This document shows positions 28,211-37,950 of a DNA stretch of 64,000 bases, one piece after another. Source of the stretch: Acinetobacter brisouioides (GTDB lineage: Bacteria > Pseudomonadota > Gammaproteobacteria > Pseudomonadales > Moraxellaceae); the NCBI RefSeq assembly GCF_004331075.1, contig NZ_SJNX01000004.1, forward strand, positions 1 through 64,000, in the 5' to 3' direction. The translations under genes were made by a program, and so were the position numbers. Below the pieces are notes generated by a model. The model saw only the letters and a list, made by a program, of their open reading frames with translations, had not been told where the DNA came from and searched no databases. Position 1 is the stretch's first letter; every line of letters begins with the position of its first letter.

Positions 28211-29674
28211 TTAAAACGTCGACAAGCCTGTCCATTCCATCAAACGGTATAAGGCATATTTCAGTTTTGAACCATCGGCATATTTACTGTAATCCACACT
28301 GATTTGACGACCATTTAAGTTTTCCCAAGCCGTATTAAAATAATGCTGTGCATCAACAAATACAGGTGCTTGGCTTGAACCCATTACACGCAGATCAGTT
28401 TCAAGATTATAGTTTTTCAGATTACGTGCCGTGAAATTGGCCGAACCGAGTAGCAGTTCTGACTGGGTGGCATTGTGCTTCAGCAACAGTTTGCTGTGAG
28501 CCTGTTCACCATGCGTATCATTCCAACGCACCTGAATTCCTGCATTATGCAATTCCACCGCAACTTCGCGGTTTGGAATTCCATTTTTCTTTAAACCAAA
28601 AGCATCTTTGTTCGGATCGAGTAACACGCGAATCTGTACGCTTCGGCGTTTGGCTTGTTTCAAAGCATCAATAATTTTGCGTTCAGACAAATAAAACATC
28701 GCCAGATCAATCTGATCCTGTGGTTTTGCCGTATTGATCATGTTCAGTGCTGCCCGATAAATCGCAGCTTCAGTGAGTACCTGAACCTGTGGCAGATTTT
28801 TTGCACCCTCTTGCTGCCCGACAATCACGACACCCATTTCACCTTGTGACATTTCTGCCACAGGCTGCTCAGAGTTTAAAATATCAACAGCAACAGGGCC
28901 AGATACCAGTAAAGCGACATTGTCATGATGTGAACTACCATCATGCGGGTTGGCCGAGGTCACCAGACCTTTCCAGCCCTGATCGGTATCCACCACAATC
29001 GTTTTACGATGATTGGCTTTAAAATTCATCAAGTTAAAATAACTGCGCAGCGTCACTTTGCCCTGACCAAATGGATTTGGTAACCAGCCTGCTTGCGGAT
29101 TATTCCCCAAACCTTGACAGCACAAATACCAAAAACCTGACCATACAGGATTAGGTGTTCGTAGCGGTGTGAGATTGGTTTCAATCACATCAACACCTGC
29201 CTGACGCAACTTGCGATAGTGTTCAGGTGCAAGCCCACCATACACCGAGTTGATCGGGTCGGTAATGACTTTAATTTCGATATTTGGAGATTGAATACGC
29301 TTTCTAATCAGCGCTTGTGTAAGCTCTTGTGTCAAATGTCGTCGAGGCTGAGCATTTTCTCCCATTTCGTCATTAAACAAAAACATGTCAATAATAATGG
29401 TGGTTTTGGCTTGCTCAACCAAACTCAGCATTTGATTAAAAATACGCTGATCTTGTTGTACTTTTCCTGTTGCATCGACATAAGTTTCATCGGCAAAAAA
29501 TTGTACATCGGCATGGTGCAATGCACCCGTATAGTCAATCCCGCGTGGCAACGGTTTGACCGTATGGTAAACCGCAGAAGATGTATAGCCAATAAAAAAA
29601 ATACCGACGAGCAACCCTGCATAATGGCGGGGAGACCATTGTAACTTATTATGAATTTTGTGAAATATACGCAT
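28211..29674 (-). CDS. Phospholipase D-like protein (cardiolipin-synthase-like)
   Basis: 487 aa. An N-terminal membrane anchor (HYAGLLVGIFFIGYTSSAVYH, residues 17-37) is followed by two PLD domains. The first HKD motif is complete (NHRKTIVVD near residue 225). The second reads HSKLLLKHN, with the usual Asp replaced by His, although the downstream LLLGSANFTARN segment is normal. Members of this superfamily transfer or hydrolyse phosphatidyl groups; the exact reaction here is not predictable, and the changed second motif could reduce activity. It lies downstream of znuD but behind a hairpin. Confidence 0.85.
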   Translation of the reverse strand: MRIFHKIHNKLQWSPRHYAGLLVGIFFIGYTSSAVYHTVKPLPRGIDYTGALHHADVQFFADETYVDATGKVQQDQRIFNQMLSLVEQAKTTIIIDMFLFNDEMGENAQPRRHLTQELTQALIRKRIQSPNIEIKVITDPINSVYGGLAPEHYRKLRQAGVDVIETNLTPLRTPNPVWSGFWYLCCQGLGNNPQAGWLPNPFGQGKVTLRSYFNLMNFKANHRKTIVVDTDQGWKGLVTSANPHDGSSHHDNVALLVSGPVAVDILNSEQPVAEMSQGEMGVVIVGQQEGAKNLPQVQVLTEAAIYRAALNMINTAKPQDQIDLAMFYLSERKIIDALKQAKRRSVQIRVLLDPNKDAFGLKKNGIPNREVAVELHNAGIQVRWNDTHGEQAHSKLLLKHNATQSELLLGSANFTARNLKNYNLETDLRVMGSSQAPVFVDAQHYFNTAWENLNGRQISVDYSKYADGSKLKYALYRLMEWTGLSTF

Positions 29675-29675
29675 A

Positions 29676-29710
29676 AAAATAAACCTAGCACAGTAGAGTC
29701 AGGCTAGGTT
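29676..29710 (-). terminator. Terminator after the ZnuD-like gene
   Basis: On the minus strand AACCTAGC and GCTAGGTT pair around a 13-nt loop, followed by TATTTTTATG just before the phospholipase ATG. Confidence 0.7.
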
Positions 29711-29777
29711 CTCTCTCAGATTTTTTCAAGAGTAATTTCGTGATAGGAAACATTCCTGTCACGAATCTGGCTGTATC

Positions 29778-31802
29778 TTAGAAGTTAAAATCCACACCAA
29801 CGGTAAAATTACGCCCCACTTGTGGCACATTAGCAAGGAACGATTCATGCTGATAGACTTTGGCATCTAGCAAGTTGTTGGCTTGAGCATACAAACGATA
29901 GCCTGTTTTCGGGTTGACTTGTCCTGTATAGGCCAAACCCAGATTCAACATGTTGTAGTCTTTGGTGGCAGTTTCATAATTGGCGATATCATCCTGATTA
30001 AACACATGATAATACTCTGCTGTTGCTGAGTAGCCATCTCCAAAGTCTGCTTTGAAACGTGTCCCTAAACGTCCACCCGGAATACGTGGAGCATTGCCTT
30101 GATTATCGAGTTTGCCACGCACATAGTCACCAAACAGACCTGCGTTCCATACAGGTGAAAGCTGATAGCTCAAGTCTGCATCAACCCCATAAAAACGCGC
30201 TTGTGCCTGACTATATTGAATCAAACGAAAATCCTGATATTGATCCAGCGTTTTGGCATAAATAAAGTTATCAAACCAGTTTTGGAACACACTAACGTTA
30301 TATTTCAAACGGTCATTGTTAAAGTGCAGCCCCAATTCAAGGTTATTGGATTTCTCTTTATTTAAATTGTCATTCCCCAATTCATAGGTATTGGTCGCCA
30401 TATGCTTGCCATCAGAATATAACTCCTGAGCAACGGGTAAGCGTTCTTGATGCGATGCTGTCAGTGACAGTTTATAATCCGGGATAAATTCCCAACTGGT
30501 TGAACCTGCAAGCGAATAGGCTGTACCACTGTAGTCTTTTTGAGTGGAATCAATATTGATATTTTGCTGGTCAATCCGCGATGACACTTCAAAATTCAGA
30601 TTATTGACCCGCTTTTGTTGCAATGCAAATAGGCTGTATTTTTTGGTGGTGTTCGGATTCATCAACGATTCCTCACCATTGATACTGAGTTTTTGCTGGG
30701 TAAACTGTGTTCCAATTTGCCCTGTCCAGCCCGCCCACGGGTTGTTGCTCAAGGTAATGCGTGCATCTGTACCTTTACTGTTAAACCGAGTATTTGGGGT
30801 ATCACCCGCCATTTCGGTATGTTGATAATCAGTATAGTTGGCTTGCGCCGATAATTTGTTAAAACCTGCAAATGGATCTTTCAACTCAGTTTTAATGTCG
30901 TAGCGTTTTTGCTTTAAGTTAATCCAACCTTGTGCATCATCCCCACCAGCCACTGCTGTACCACAACCGACTAAGCTGTTGCCGCTGCGCTCACAGGTAC
31001 TATAAAGTTCGTTATCGGCAGGAATACCATATTGGTCATGACGCTGGCTAAAGGAAATTCCTGTGTATCCGCGGTCATAAATCCACGACAGACCCACATT
31101 GTAGTCTTTGGAATCTGCAAAAGTGCTGTCCTGACGACGATCTTCGCTTTGCAGATCTTTGGGTAAAATATAGTTATTGGCATCGCGTTTTAAGCCACCT
31201 AAACGCAGTGCAAACTGATCACCTAACCCAATCGTGGCATTGCCAGAATACAACAGCTCATCACTACCTGAGTTATAGCGCACGCCTGCACGACCACTAT
31301 AGCCGCCTTCAGGCATTTTCGTTGGAATCTTGTCATCCACGACATTGATCAAACCACCAACAGACCCCGCAGCATATAACAAAGCTTCAGGACCTTTGAG
31401 AATCTGGATTTCCTGTGCTAAGTTGGGATCTACTGTCACTGCATGGTCAGGTGAGACTGAGGATACATCTAAGGCATCTCCACCATTTTGGGTAATTTTG
31501 ACACGTGCCCCATCTTGTCCGCGAATCACAGGTCGGCTCACCCCGCCCGTGTACTGTGCCGAATAAACACCCGCCTGACCATTTAAGGCATTACCAATCG
31601 TGGTTGCACCTTCAATCAAGGTTTTCCGATCTACAACAACATCGCCAGCGGTTGAATTCACTTTTGGTTTTTTGACAACATGAACCTGAATGGTGGGTAA
31701 ATCGCTTTCTTCCACAGGCGCATCTTGTGCCATGACGTGTTGAATCGCCAGCGATAAAATGGAAAGAGCAAACACATGTTTCTTAAAAGGCATTGTAGGC
31801 AT
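29778..31802 (-). CDS. znuD: TonB-dependent zinc receptor, ZnuD type
   Basis: Outer-membrane receptor predicted to import zinc. A signal peptide ends near residue 25 (HVMA-QDAP), the TonB-box-like strand is LPTIQVHVV, and the plug has GQAGVYSAQYTGGVSRPVIRG. The VSSVSPDHAVTVDP segment is characteristic of ZnuD-type receptors. The barrel ends in a C-terminal Phe (VGVDFNF). The extracellular CERSGNSLVGC segment may form a disulfide loop. A 13-bp Zur-like palindrome lies just upstream, which strongly supports zinc as the cargo. The 674 aa are full length. Confidence 0.9.
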   Translation of the reverse strand: MPTMPFKKHVFALSILSLAIQHVMAQDAPVEESDLPTIQVHVVKKPKVNSTAGDVVVDRKTLIEGATTIGNALNGQAGVYSAQYTGGVSRPVIRGQDGARVKITQNGGDALDVSSVSPDHAVTVDPNLAQEIQILKGPEALLYAAGSVGGLINVVDDKIPTKMPEGGYSGRAGVRYNSGSDELLYSGNATIGLGDQFALRLGGLKRDANNYILPKDLQSEDRRQDSTFADSKDYNVGLSWIYDRGYTGISFSQRHDQYGIPADNELYSTCERSGNSLVGCGTAVAGGDDAQGWINLKQKRYDIKTELKDPFAGFNKLSAQANYTDYQHTEMAGDTPNTRFNSKGTDARITLSNNPWAGWTGQIGTQFTQQKLSINGEESLMNPNTTKKYSLFALQQKRVNNLNFEVSSRIDQQNINIDSTQKDYSGTAYSLAGSTSWEFIPDYKLSLTASHQERLPVAQELYSDGKHMATNTYELGNDNLNKEKSNNLELGLHFNNDRLKYNVSVFQNWFDNFIYAKTLDQYQDFRLIQYSQAQARFYGVDADLSYQLSPVWNAGLFGDYVRGKLDNQGNAPRIPGGRLGTRFKADFGDGYSATAEYYHVFNQDDIANYETATKDYNMLNLGLAYTGQVNPKTGYRLYAQANNLLDAKVYQHESFLANVPQVGRNFTVGVDFNF

Positions 31803-31819
31803 CCAGTGCTAAATTTGTT

Positions 31820-31832
31820 GTTATATTATAAC
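31820..31832 (-). promoter_or_regulatory. Zur operator-like palindrome upstream of znuD
   Basis: GTTATATTATAAC is a perfect 13-bp palindrome with the same core as the gamma-proteobacterial Zur box (GTTATA-N-TATAAC). It is 18 bp before the receptor start. It predicts repression in zinc-replete cells. Confidence 0.8.
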
Positions 31833-31914
31833 GTATCGAGTTATTTGCAAGACTCATTCGTGCTTTATCCAGAATTCCGTTAAAATTTTGTTTTTCTATT
31901 CCTAAATTATCGTT

Positions 31915-32691
31915 ATGGCATTTACTGTGTCGCACATGTTGTTTGCACCTGTGATTTATCGGCTCAGTCAGCGGCAGTTTCCACTTGCTGCAACAGGCAT
32001 TGGTTGTATGACCCCAGACCTGTTTCGCCTATTTACCCAACAGAACATAATGATCAGTCATTTATGGCAAGGTCTGATTTTCCCTGACCTATTCATTGGT
32101 CTGTTCTTTTCGGGGTTATGGTATGGTTTGTATCGTCCTGTCATGTTTACAGGATTGGGGCTAATTACCCCTCTGCATTTACACAAAGTAAAGCAGCAAG
32201 GTGTCTTTTGTGTGACAACTGCCTGTGCTGTTTTACTGGGAACAGTCAGCCATTTCTTTTGGGACAGTTTCACCCATCTAGACATCCGCACATGGTTTTC
32301 ACGCGATTTTTTACAGCAGCAAGTGGAAATTTTCAAACATAGTTACCCACTGCATTACGTCTTACAAATTGGAACATCGCTACTCGCGTTACCTTGGCTA
32401 TGGATTTGGTCAAAGCGTTACATCGGCAAATATCGGCAAAATTCGCCATCTGCATCACAACGACAATTTTTACAGCGTTTATATGCTTGCTCACTGCTCT
32501 GCGGCATTGGCATGCTGAGTGTTTATTTGTCGCATCATTTTGAGTTTGGAGAAAATAGCGATGAACTGATCGGACGGAGTTTTAAAGCCTTTGTACAAGG
32601 TTGGCTGTTGTGTTTTAGCATGGGTTGTGGCTTGTTTTTATGGAAATATTCACAAATTCAACCTGCTAAGAGATCGCTACCGCCACATTAA
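31915..32691 (+). CDS. DUF4184-family membrane protein
   Basis: 258 aa with about six transmembrane helices. The N-terminal MAFTVSHMLFAPVIYRL and IGCMTPDLFRLF, and the HFFWDSFTHLD segment with its His and Asp residues, are hallmarks of DUF4184; the pattern resembles metal-dependent membrane hydrolases but no activity is established. It is divergent from znuD, whose Zur-like site is 80 bp away, so shared control is possible but unproven. No terminator is obvious before the aspS promoter. Confidence 0.82.
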   Translation: MAFTVSHMLFAPVIYRLSQRQFPLAATGIGCMTPDLFRLFTQQNIMISHLWQGLIFPDLFIGLFFSGLWYGLYRPVMFTGLGLITPLHLHKVKQQGVFCVTTACAVLLGTVSHFFWDSFTHLDIRTWFSRDFLQQQVEIFKHSYPLHYVLQIGTSLLALPWLWIWSKRYIGKYRQNSPSASQRQFLQRLYACSLLCGIGMLSVYLSHHFEFGENSDELIGRSFKAFVQGWLLCFSMGCGLFLWKYSQIQPAKRSLPPH

Positions 32692-32724
32692 CATGCCTTG
32701 TCGATGGTTTTTTCGCACTAAACC

Positions 32725-32753
32725 TTGAGCAACATGACCTAAAAAGGCATAAT
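32725..32753 (+). promoter_or_regulatory. Sigma70 promoter of aspS
   Basis: TTGAGC (32725-32730), exactly 17 nt, then CATAAT (32748-32753), about 70 nt before the aspS ATG. Confidence 0.65.
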
Positions 32754-32823
32754 CGCTGATTCACTGGCGGTACGCTGTTTACGTATACGCTCCTATAGCC
32801 AATATAGTTTGGATTTAAAAAAC

Positions 32824-34611
32824 ATGATGCGAACTCATTACTGCGGTTCTTTAACCGAAGCCCAAATTGACCAAACTGTGACCCTTTGCGGTTGGGTACA
32901 TCGTCGTCGCGATCACGGTGGTGTGATCTTCCTTGATATGCGTGACCGTGATGGTCTTGTGCAAGTGGTTATTGACCCAGATACTCCTGAAGCTTTCGCA
33001 ACAGCAGATAAAGCACGTTCTGAATTTGTATTAAAAATTACGGGTCGTGTACGCCGCCGTTATGCAGGTACAGAAAATGCAAATATGGTGAGTGGTCAAA
33101 TTGAAGTTTTAGGTAAGGAAATTGAAGTCCTTGCCGCATCTGAAACTCCTCCATTCCCATTAAATGACGAAAACACCAATATTTCTGAAGAAATTCGTTT
33201 GAAATATCGTTTCTTGGACATCCGTCGTCCAGAAATGTTAGATCGTTTACGTTTCCGTTCTAAAGTCACCAACCTGATTCGTAACTACTTCGAAGATCAC
33301 GGTTTCCTAGACGTTGAAACACCGATCTTGACTCGTGCAACCCCAGAAGGTGCGCGCGACTACTTAGTTCCAAGCCGTGTTTCAAATGGCAGCTTCTATG
33401 CCCTTCCACAGTCGCCACAATTGTTCAAACAGTTGTTGATGGTGGGTGGTATTGACCGTTATTACCAAATCGCAAAATGTTTCCGTGACGAAGACTTGCG
33501 TGCAGACCGTCAGCCTGAATTTACCCAAATCGACGTTGAAACATCGTTCATGAGTGACGATGACATCATGGATTTGATGGAAGGCTTAACGGTTAAAATG
33601 TTTAAAGAATTGTTGAATGTTCAATTCGACAAATTTGAACGTATGACCTATGCTGATGCAATGCGTGACTATGCATCTGACAAACCAGATATGCGTATTC
33701 CTTTGAAACTGGTTGACGTTGCAGACTTGATGCAAGGCGTTGAGTTCAAAGTATTTGCTGGCCCTGCAAAAGACCCTAAAGGTCGAATTGTTGCGCTTCG
33801 CGTACCAGGTGCAGGTGCTTTACCACGTAGTGCCATCGACGAATATACTAAATTTGTTGGCATCTACGGTGCAAAAGGTTTGGCTTACATCAAAGTCAAC
33901 GAACTTGAAAAAGGCATCGAAGGTCTTCAATCTCCAATCGTGAAATTCATCGAGCCAATCGTGCTTGATTTGTTAAAACGTGTTGGTGCTGAAAATGGCG
34001 ACATCGTATTCTTCGGCGCAGACAAAGCCAAAGTTGTAAACGATGCGATGGGCGCACTTCGTGTGAAAATCGGTCATGACCTTAAGCTTGCAACTTGCGA
34101 GTGGGCGCCACTTTGGGTTGTTGACTTCCCAATGTTCGAAGAAACTGACGACGGCAAATGGACGTCTGTTCACCATCCGTTCACGCTACCAAAATCTTCT
34201 GTTGAAGACGTGAAAAATAACCCAGGCGAAGCATTGTCTGTAGCGTATGACATGGTCTTAAATGGTACTGAAATCGGTGGTGGTTCACTTCGTATCTATA
34301 CTTTAGAAATGCAAAAAGCCATTTTTGAAGCGTTGGGTATTAGCGAAGAAGAAGCAGAAGAAAAATTCAGCTTCTTGTTGAATGCATTAAAATATGGTGC
34401 GCCTCCGCACGGTGGTTTGGCATTTGGTTTAGACCGTCTAGTTATGCTCATGACTGGCGCTTCTTCAATTCGTGATGTAATTGCATTCCCGAAAACCAAA
34501 ACTGCTGAATGTCCATTGACACAAGCACCTGCACCAGTTGAAGCAAATCAACTGCGCGATTTAGGTATTCGTTTACGTGAAAAACCAAAAGCTGAAGCGA
34601 AAGAAGCTTAA
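32824..34611 (+). CDS. aspS: Aspartyl-tRNA synthetase
   Basis: Charges tRNA-Asp. The N-terminal OB fold ([27 protein letters not shown]) binds the anticodon. Class II motif 2 is in [18 protein letters not shown] and motif 3 in [16 protein letters not shown]; between them lies the bacterial GAD insertion (about 290-410). ATG 32824 and ATG 32827 are adjacent; a TTG at 32809 is unlikely to be the start. The product is 595 aa with a Lys/Glu/Ala tail. aspS is the conserved left border of the outer-core locus. Confidence 0.98.
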   Translation: MMRTHYCGSLTEAQIDQTVTLCGWVHRRRDHGGVIFLDMRDRDGLVQVVIDPDTPEAFATADKARSEFVLKITGRVRRRYAGTENANMVSGQIEVLGKEIEVLAASETPPFPLNDENTNISEEIRLKYRFLDIRRPEMLDRLRFRSKVTNLIRNYFEDHGFLDVETPILTRATPEGARDYLVPSRVSNGSFYALPQSPQLFKQLLMVGGIDRYYQIAKCFRDEDLRADRQPEFTQIDVETSFMSDDDIMDLMEGLTVKMFKELLNVQFDKFERMTYADAMRDYASDKPDMRIPLKLVDVADLMQGVEFKVFAGPAKDPKGRIVALRVPGAGALPRSAIDEYTKFVGIYGAKGLAYIKVNELEKGIEGLQSPIVKFIEPIVLDLLKRVGAENGDIVFFGADKAKVVNDAMGALRVKIGHDLKLATCEWAPLWVVDFPMFEETDDGKWTSVHHPFTLPKSSVEDVKNNPGEALSVAYDMVLNGTEIGGGSLRIYTLEMQKAIFEALGISEEEAEEKFSFLLNALKYGAPPHGGLAFGLDRLVMLMTGASSIRDVIAFPKTKTAECPLTQAPAPVEANQLRDLGIRLREKPKAEAKEA

Positions 34612-34624
34612 ACTTTTGTGTATT

Positions 34625-34651
34625 GAAAACCCTGCTTCGGTAGGGTTTTCA
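34625..34651 (+). terminator. Terminator after aspS
   Basis: GAAAACCCTGC-TTCG-GTAGGGTTTTC, a stable hairpin with a TTCG loop; the T run is in the stem rather than after it. Confidence 0.7.
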
Positions 34652-34716
34652 ATGGCAATTGAGATTGACTCTCTATGGTGGCATAATAAACTGCTTTTTT
34701 ATGTTAGGTGAAAACT

Positions 34717-34935
34717 ATGGCTATGCGTCCAGAAGTCCGTCGCCGTTCGTTGGTGGTTATTGTGTTTTCTTTGGTCCAATGGGGCATTATGAACTATATT
34801 ATTCATAATCAACTCATGAACTTTACCACTTACCAACGCATTTTATATTTCTGTTTCAGTAGTTTATCTGCTGCATTGTTAATTTTCTGCGCCTTGATTT
34901 ATATGGTGCTCAAGGGTAATTCGGATAATAAATAG
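34717..34935 (+). CDS. Small two-helix membrane protein
   Basis: 72 aa from ATG 34717, with AGGTG seven nt upstream; an in-frame GTG lies nine bases earlier. Two hydrophobic helices (LVVIVFSLVQWGIMNYII and ILYFCFSSLSAALLIFCALIYMVL) are joined by a short polar loop. No family recognised. It lies between aspS and the outer-core genes, six bases before the ligase-like gene, and its base composition is closer to aspS than to the AT-rich gene after it. Confidence 0.65.
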   Translation: MAMRPEVRRRSLVVIVFSLVQWGIMNYIIHNQLMNFTTYQRILYFCFSSLSAALLIFCALIYMVLKGNSDNK

Positions 34936-34940
34936 CCACA

Positions 34941-36233
34941 ATGATCACTTTACGCCACCAAGATAAAAATACTATTTCTTATTGTTCTATTCATGCTTGT
35001 ATCAACTTAATCTTTGCTTATTTACTATATAAAGCTGTTTTAGGGAAAAGTAATTTAGATGGATTAATGATATTAGCTATTTCAATTATTGCATCTACTT
35101 TTTATTACTTTAAAATAAAACAAAAAATAAATTTTCCACTTTATAGTATATTTGTATTTATTACTCCTTGCATTATTTTATCTTTACAATATTTCTTTCA
35201 GCTTATACCCGAAAGCATCTCTGTACCAAAGGAAATTATAACAATTCATCAAATTTTTTCCATGTATAATTTAAACTACACATATGGAATATTTTTTTTC
35301 TTAATACCTTTTTTAATAAAAAATACGAATTATAATTATAAAAATATGTTTAACTTAATCACAGTCTTTCTCATTATTTATATAATATATAATATATATG
35401 TTGGAAATCAACTAAATTTCAATAGAGATGAGCTTGCAAATTATTTTAAAACATTAATCACATATGACAATATCAGCATTATATTAATAGGATTAATTTA
35501 TCTATATAGCTTTTACTTATATAAAACATATAACAACAAATGGTTAATTTTTTCTGTATTAATTATTTCATTAATAGCCATAATAATTAATATTACACAT
35601 GGTACACGTGGAACTTGGTTAGTACTCCCATTTCTTTTTATTTTAACTATATGGTTTTATCAAAAAACATGTAGACCATATTTATATGCGCAAGTTGGTT
35701 TATTTATTATATTAAGTATTTTTCTATTTGCTTTAAAAGGAAAAATAATTTTAGACCGCATTATAGCTGCATACCACGACCTTATTCTATTCCATGCACA
35801 CTCCACAGAACCAACAAGTATCGGTTCACGCTTAATTATGTGGAAAAATGCTATAATTGACTTTAAAAACTCACCAATCACAGGAATAAGTACATTTAGA
35901 GTATCAGAACAAGTATGTGAATTAAGCAAAAAAGGTATTATATCAGGTGACTGTTTAACACACATGCACAGCATTTATTTTCAAGAGCTTGCAAGTCATG
36001 GTCTAATTGGTTTTTTTGCATTACTTTTTTCTTTTATTTTTCCTTTATATTATTTTTTAAATTTTAAAGCTAACACACCTCAACAAACTCTATTAAAGGC
36101 ATCAGGTATATATGTCATTATTAGCACTATGATTTGTGGAATCACTGATTATTATTTCATTACAGCTGTTGCTAGTTCCATATACTATTGCCTAACATTA
36201 TCACTCCTAGCTTTATTACATAAAAGGAGTTGA
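34941..36233 (+). CDS. O-antigen ligase/polymerase-family membrane protein
   Basis: 430 aa, about ten to eleven transmembrane helices. The Wzy_C/WaaL-type region is recognisable: THGTRGTWLVLP, then a long periplasmic loop containing SIGSRLIMWKNA, TGISTFRVSEQ and HMHSIYFQELASHGLIGF. Such proteins join sugar chains to lipid A core or to each other, or glycosylate proteins. Strikingly AT-rich with long A/T runs, unlike aspS, which suggests recent transfer. It converges on the GT25 gene with two bases between stops. Acceptor and donor are unknown. Confidence 0.85.
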   Translation: MITLRHQDKNTISYCSIHACINLIFAYLLYKAVLGKSNLDGLMILAISIIASTFYYFKIKQKINFPLYSIFVFITPCIILSLQYFFQLIPESISVPKEIITIHQIFSMYNLNYTYGIFFFLIPFLIKNTNYNYKNMFNLITVFLIIYIIYNIYVGNQLNFNRDELANYFKTLITYDNISIILIGLIYLYSFYLYKTYNNKWLIFSVLIISLIAIIINITHGTRGTWLVLPFLFILTIWFYQKTCRPYLYAQVGLFIILSIFLFALKGKIILDRIIAAYHDLILFHAHSTEPTSIGSRLIMWKNAIIDFKNSPITGISTFRVSEQVCELSKKGIISGDCLTHMHSIYFQELASHGLIGFFALLFSFIFPLYYFLNFKANTPQQTLLKASGIYVIISTMICGITDYYFITAVASSIYYCLTLSLLALLHKRS

Positions 36234-36235
36234 TA

Positions 36236-37003
36236 TCAACTCCATTTATTCAAAACAATCTTTTTGATTTTTTTCAAATAATAATGAAAATAATATATTC
36301 TATTTTTTTTAACTTGGCCCATTAACAATCTTTCTTGCTCTAAATAGCTACAATTATCTAAGTTATCTTCATTTAGAACTGGATGTTCAAATAAAAAAGT
36401 TGCATAAAAACTAATATTTTTTTCCAAAAGGAGACCTCCCCAATGATCATAAATCTTAGGTGTAGCATGGTATGATATTAACCTTTTCGCCATCCCCCTA
36501 TCTACAACATAAGCATAGGCATAGGCTAATTTATCTAGAAAATCCAGATCAACTTTCAGAATTTTTTCTCCAAAAAATACATTAGGTAATAACTTACCCC
36601 TTACTTTATTGCAAATTTTCATCTGAATGCCACCTAAACTTAAAAAGAAATTAGGTTTTAATTTCATATCTTTAATTAAATTTTCTAAATCATCAAGATC
36701 AATATCAAAACGTTCAATAACATCATCTTCAAAAATAATTGCATATTGTTCATCAGAGTTTAAGAAATCTCTTAAAGCTGCAATATGAGACAAGGTACAA
36801 CCTAGCTCACCAGGAGTCATAGGTTTTTTCTTACCCGCTACACCTTGTTGAAAATATTCACTGACGCTTAGGTTTTTACCTATTATCCCAAATTGCTTAA
36901 ATTCATCTTTATAATTATAAAATGTTGCCTGCGAGTACAGTTTGTTCAAACGATCACTATTAGCAGATTCAATACTGATTAAATATTTTTTCATTTCATT
37001 CAA
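36236..37003 (-). CDS. Glycosyltransferase family 25 (LOS core)
   Basis: 255 aa, cytoplasmic. The GT25 pattern is clear: KYLISIESANSDRLNKL at the start, FGIIGKNLS, TPGELGCTLSHIAALRDFL, then the DXD-like IIFEDDVI and LSLGG. The family transfers galactose, glucose or related sugars to LOS core. ATG at 37003 or 36994 may start it. Very AT-rich like the ligase-like gene. Its 3' end meets that gene and its 5' end is divergent from the propeller-protein gene. Confidence 0.85.
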   Translation of the reverse strand: MNEMKKYLISIESANSDRLNKLYSQATFYNYKDEFKQFGIIGKNLSVSEYFQQGVAGKKKPMTPGELGCTLSHIAALRDFLNSDEQYAIIFEDDVIERFDIDLDDLENLIKDMKLKPNFFLSLGGIQMKICNKVRGKLLPNVFFGEKILKVDLDFLDKLAYAYAYVVDRGMAKRLISYHATPKIYDHWGGLLLEKNISFYATFLFEHPVLNEDNLDNCSYLEQERLLMGQVKKNRIYYFHYYLKKIKKIVLNKWS

Positions 37004-37062
37004 ATGTTAAAATGAGGTAAAGATAGTGTATCTAATTATAGTTATATCGAGTGTAAAATCTA

Positions 37063-37950
37063 ATGCTAAATCGCCTAATTAAAAAAAAATGGTATAAACT
37101 TCAACAAAACCAAAAATCTAAAAAGTTTAGCTCACATTGGTACATGCGTTTCGGCTGGTTAGAACAACCTTTTACAACACTTGAGCAATTACGACCTTTA
37201 TTTGAAATTCACTCACCACAACAGTTAACTTTTGCAGACAGCTTCTATGCGCATGAAAATGGTCGCCATTTCATTTTCTTTGAAGAAGTGAATGATCAGC
37301 ACCCTGTGGGTTTTCTTTCTGTTTTAGAAGTCTTTAAAGATGGCTCCTATACGCTACCTGAAACTATCGTAAAGCTTGACTATCACCTCTCTTATCCTTG
37401 TGTATTTAAAGTTAAAGATGTTTGGTACATGATTCCCGAAACTTCCTCAAATAAGACAATTGAGCTGTGGAAATGCAATAAATTCCCATTTAGGTGGGAA
37501 AAACATTCTAATCTTCTAGAGAATATTGAAGCAGTCGACAGCACACCTTTCTACCATGAAGGGTTATGGTACCTTTTCACATCAACAAAACGTAATTGTA
37601 AAAAATTTGGTGACCGCTTGGACATATTTTTTACTAAAGATATTTTAAATCCAGATTGGCAAGAACATCCTATGAACCCAGTATGCCTAGGTAACCAACA
37701 ATTCCGAATGGCTGGAAAACCCTTTATCTACAAAGGTCAACTCGTTCGACCAAGTCAAGACTCTTTAAAACGTTATGGCGGTAATATTGAATTAAAAGCA
37801 ATTACTCAGCTCAATCCAACTGTTTACAAGGAAAAATTATTAGAAGTTGTTTTGCCAAATTGGAACCAGGCTGACGACGGTTGCCACACCATTAATGCAG
37901 AAGATAACTTCGTAGTGCTTGATGCGATCCGCCTCACCGCTAAAGAATAA
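37063..37950 (+). CDS. Five-bladed beta-propeller protein of the outer-core locus (Ghy-like)
   Basis: 295 aa, soluble. Repeated blades of the glycosidase/fructosidase-like type are suggested by FADSFYAHENGRHFIFFEEV, YPCVFKVKDVWYMIPET, DSTPFYHEGLWYLFTS and FRMAGKPFIYKGQLVRPSQD. This resembles the propeller domain of glucosamine inositolphosphorylceramide transferase-like proteins and GH43-like folds. Acinetobacter OC loci have a gene named ghy for a putative glycosyl hydrolase in the corresponding place; this is a positional match, not proof. The last 11 bases overlap the end of the convergent GT4 gene. Confidence 0.65.
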   Translation: MLNRLIKKKWYKLQQNQKSKKFSSHWYMRFGWLEQPFTTLEQLRPLFEIHSPQQLTFADSFYAHENGRHFIFFEEVNDQHPVGFLSVLEVFKDGSYTLPETIVKLDYHLSYPCVFKVKDVWYMIPETSSNKTIELWKCNKFPFRWEKHSNLLENIEAVDSTPFYHEGLWYLFTSTKRNCKKFGDRLDIFFTKDILNPDWQEHPMNPVCLGNQQFRMAGKPFIYKGQLVRPSQDSLKRYGGNIELKAITQLNPTVYKEKLLEVVLPNWNQADDGCHTINAEDNFVVLDAIRLTAKE

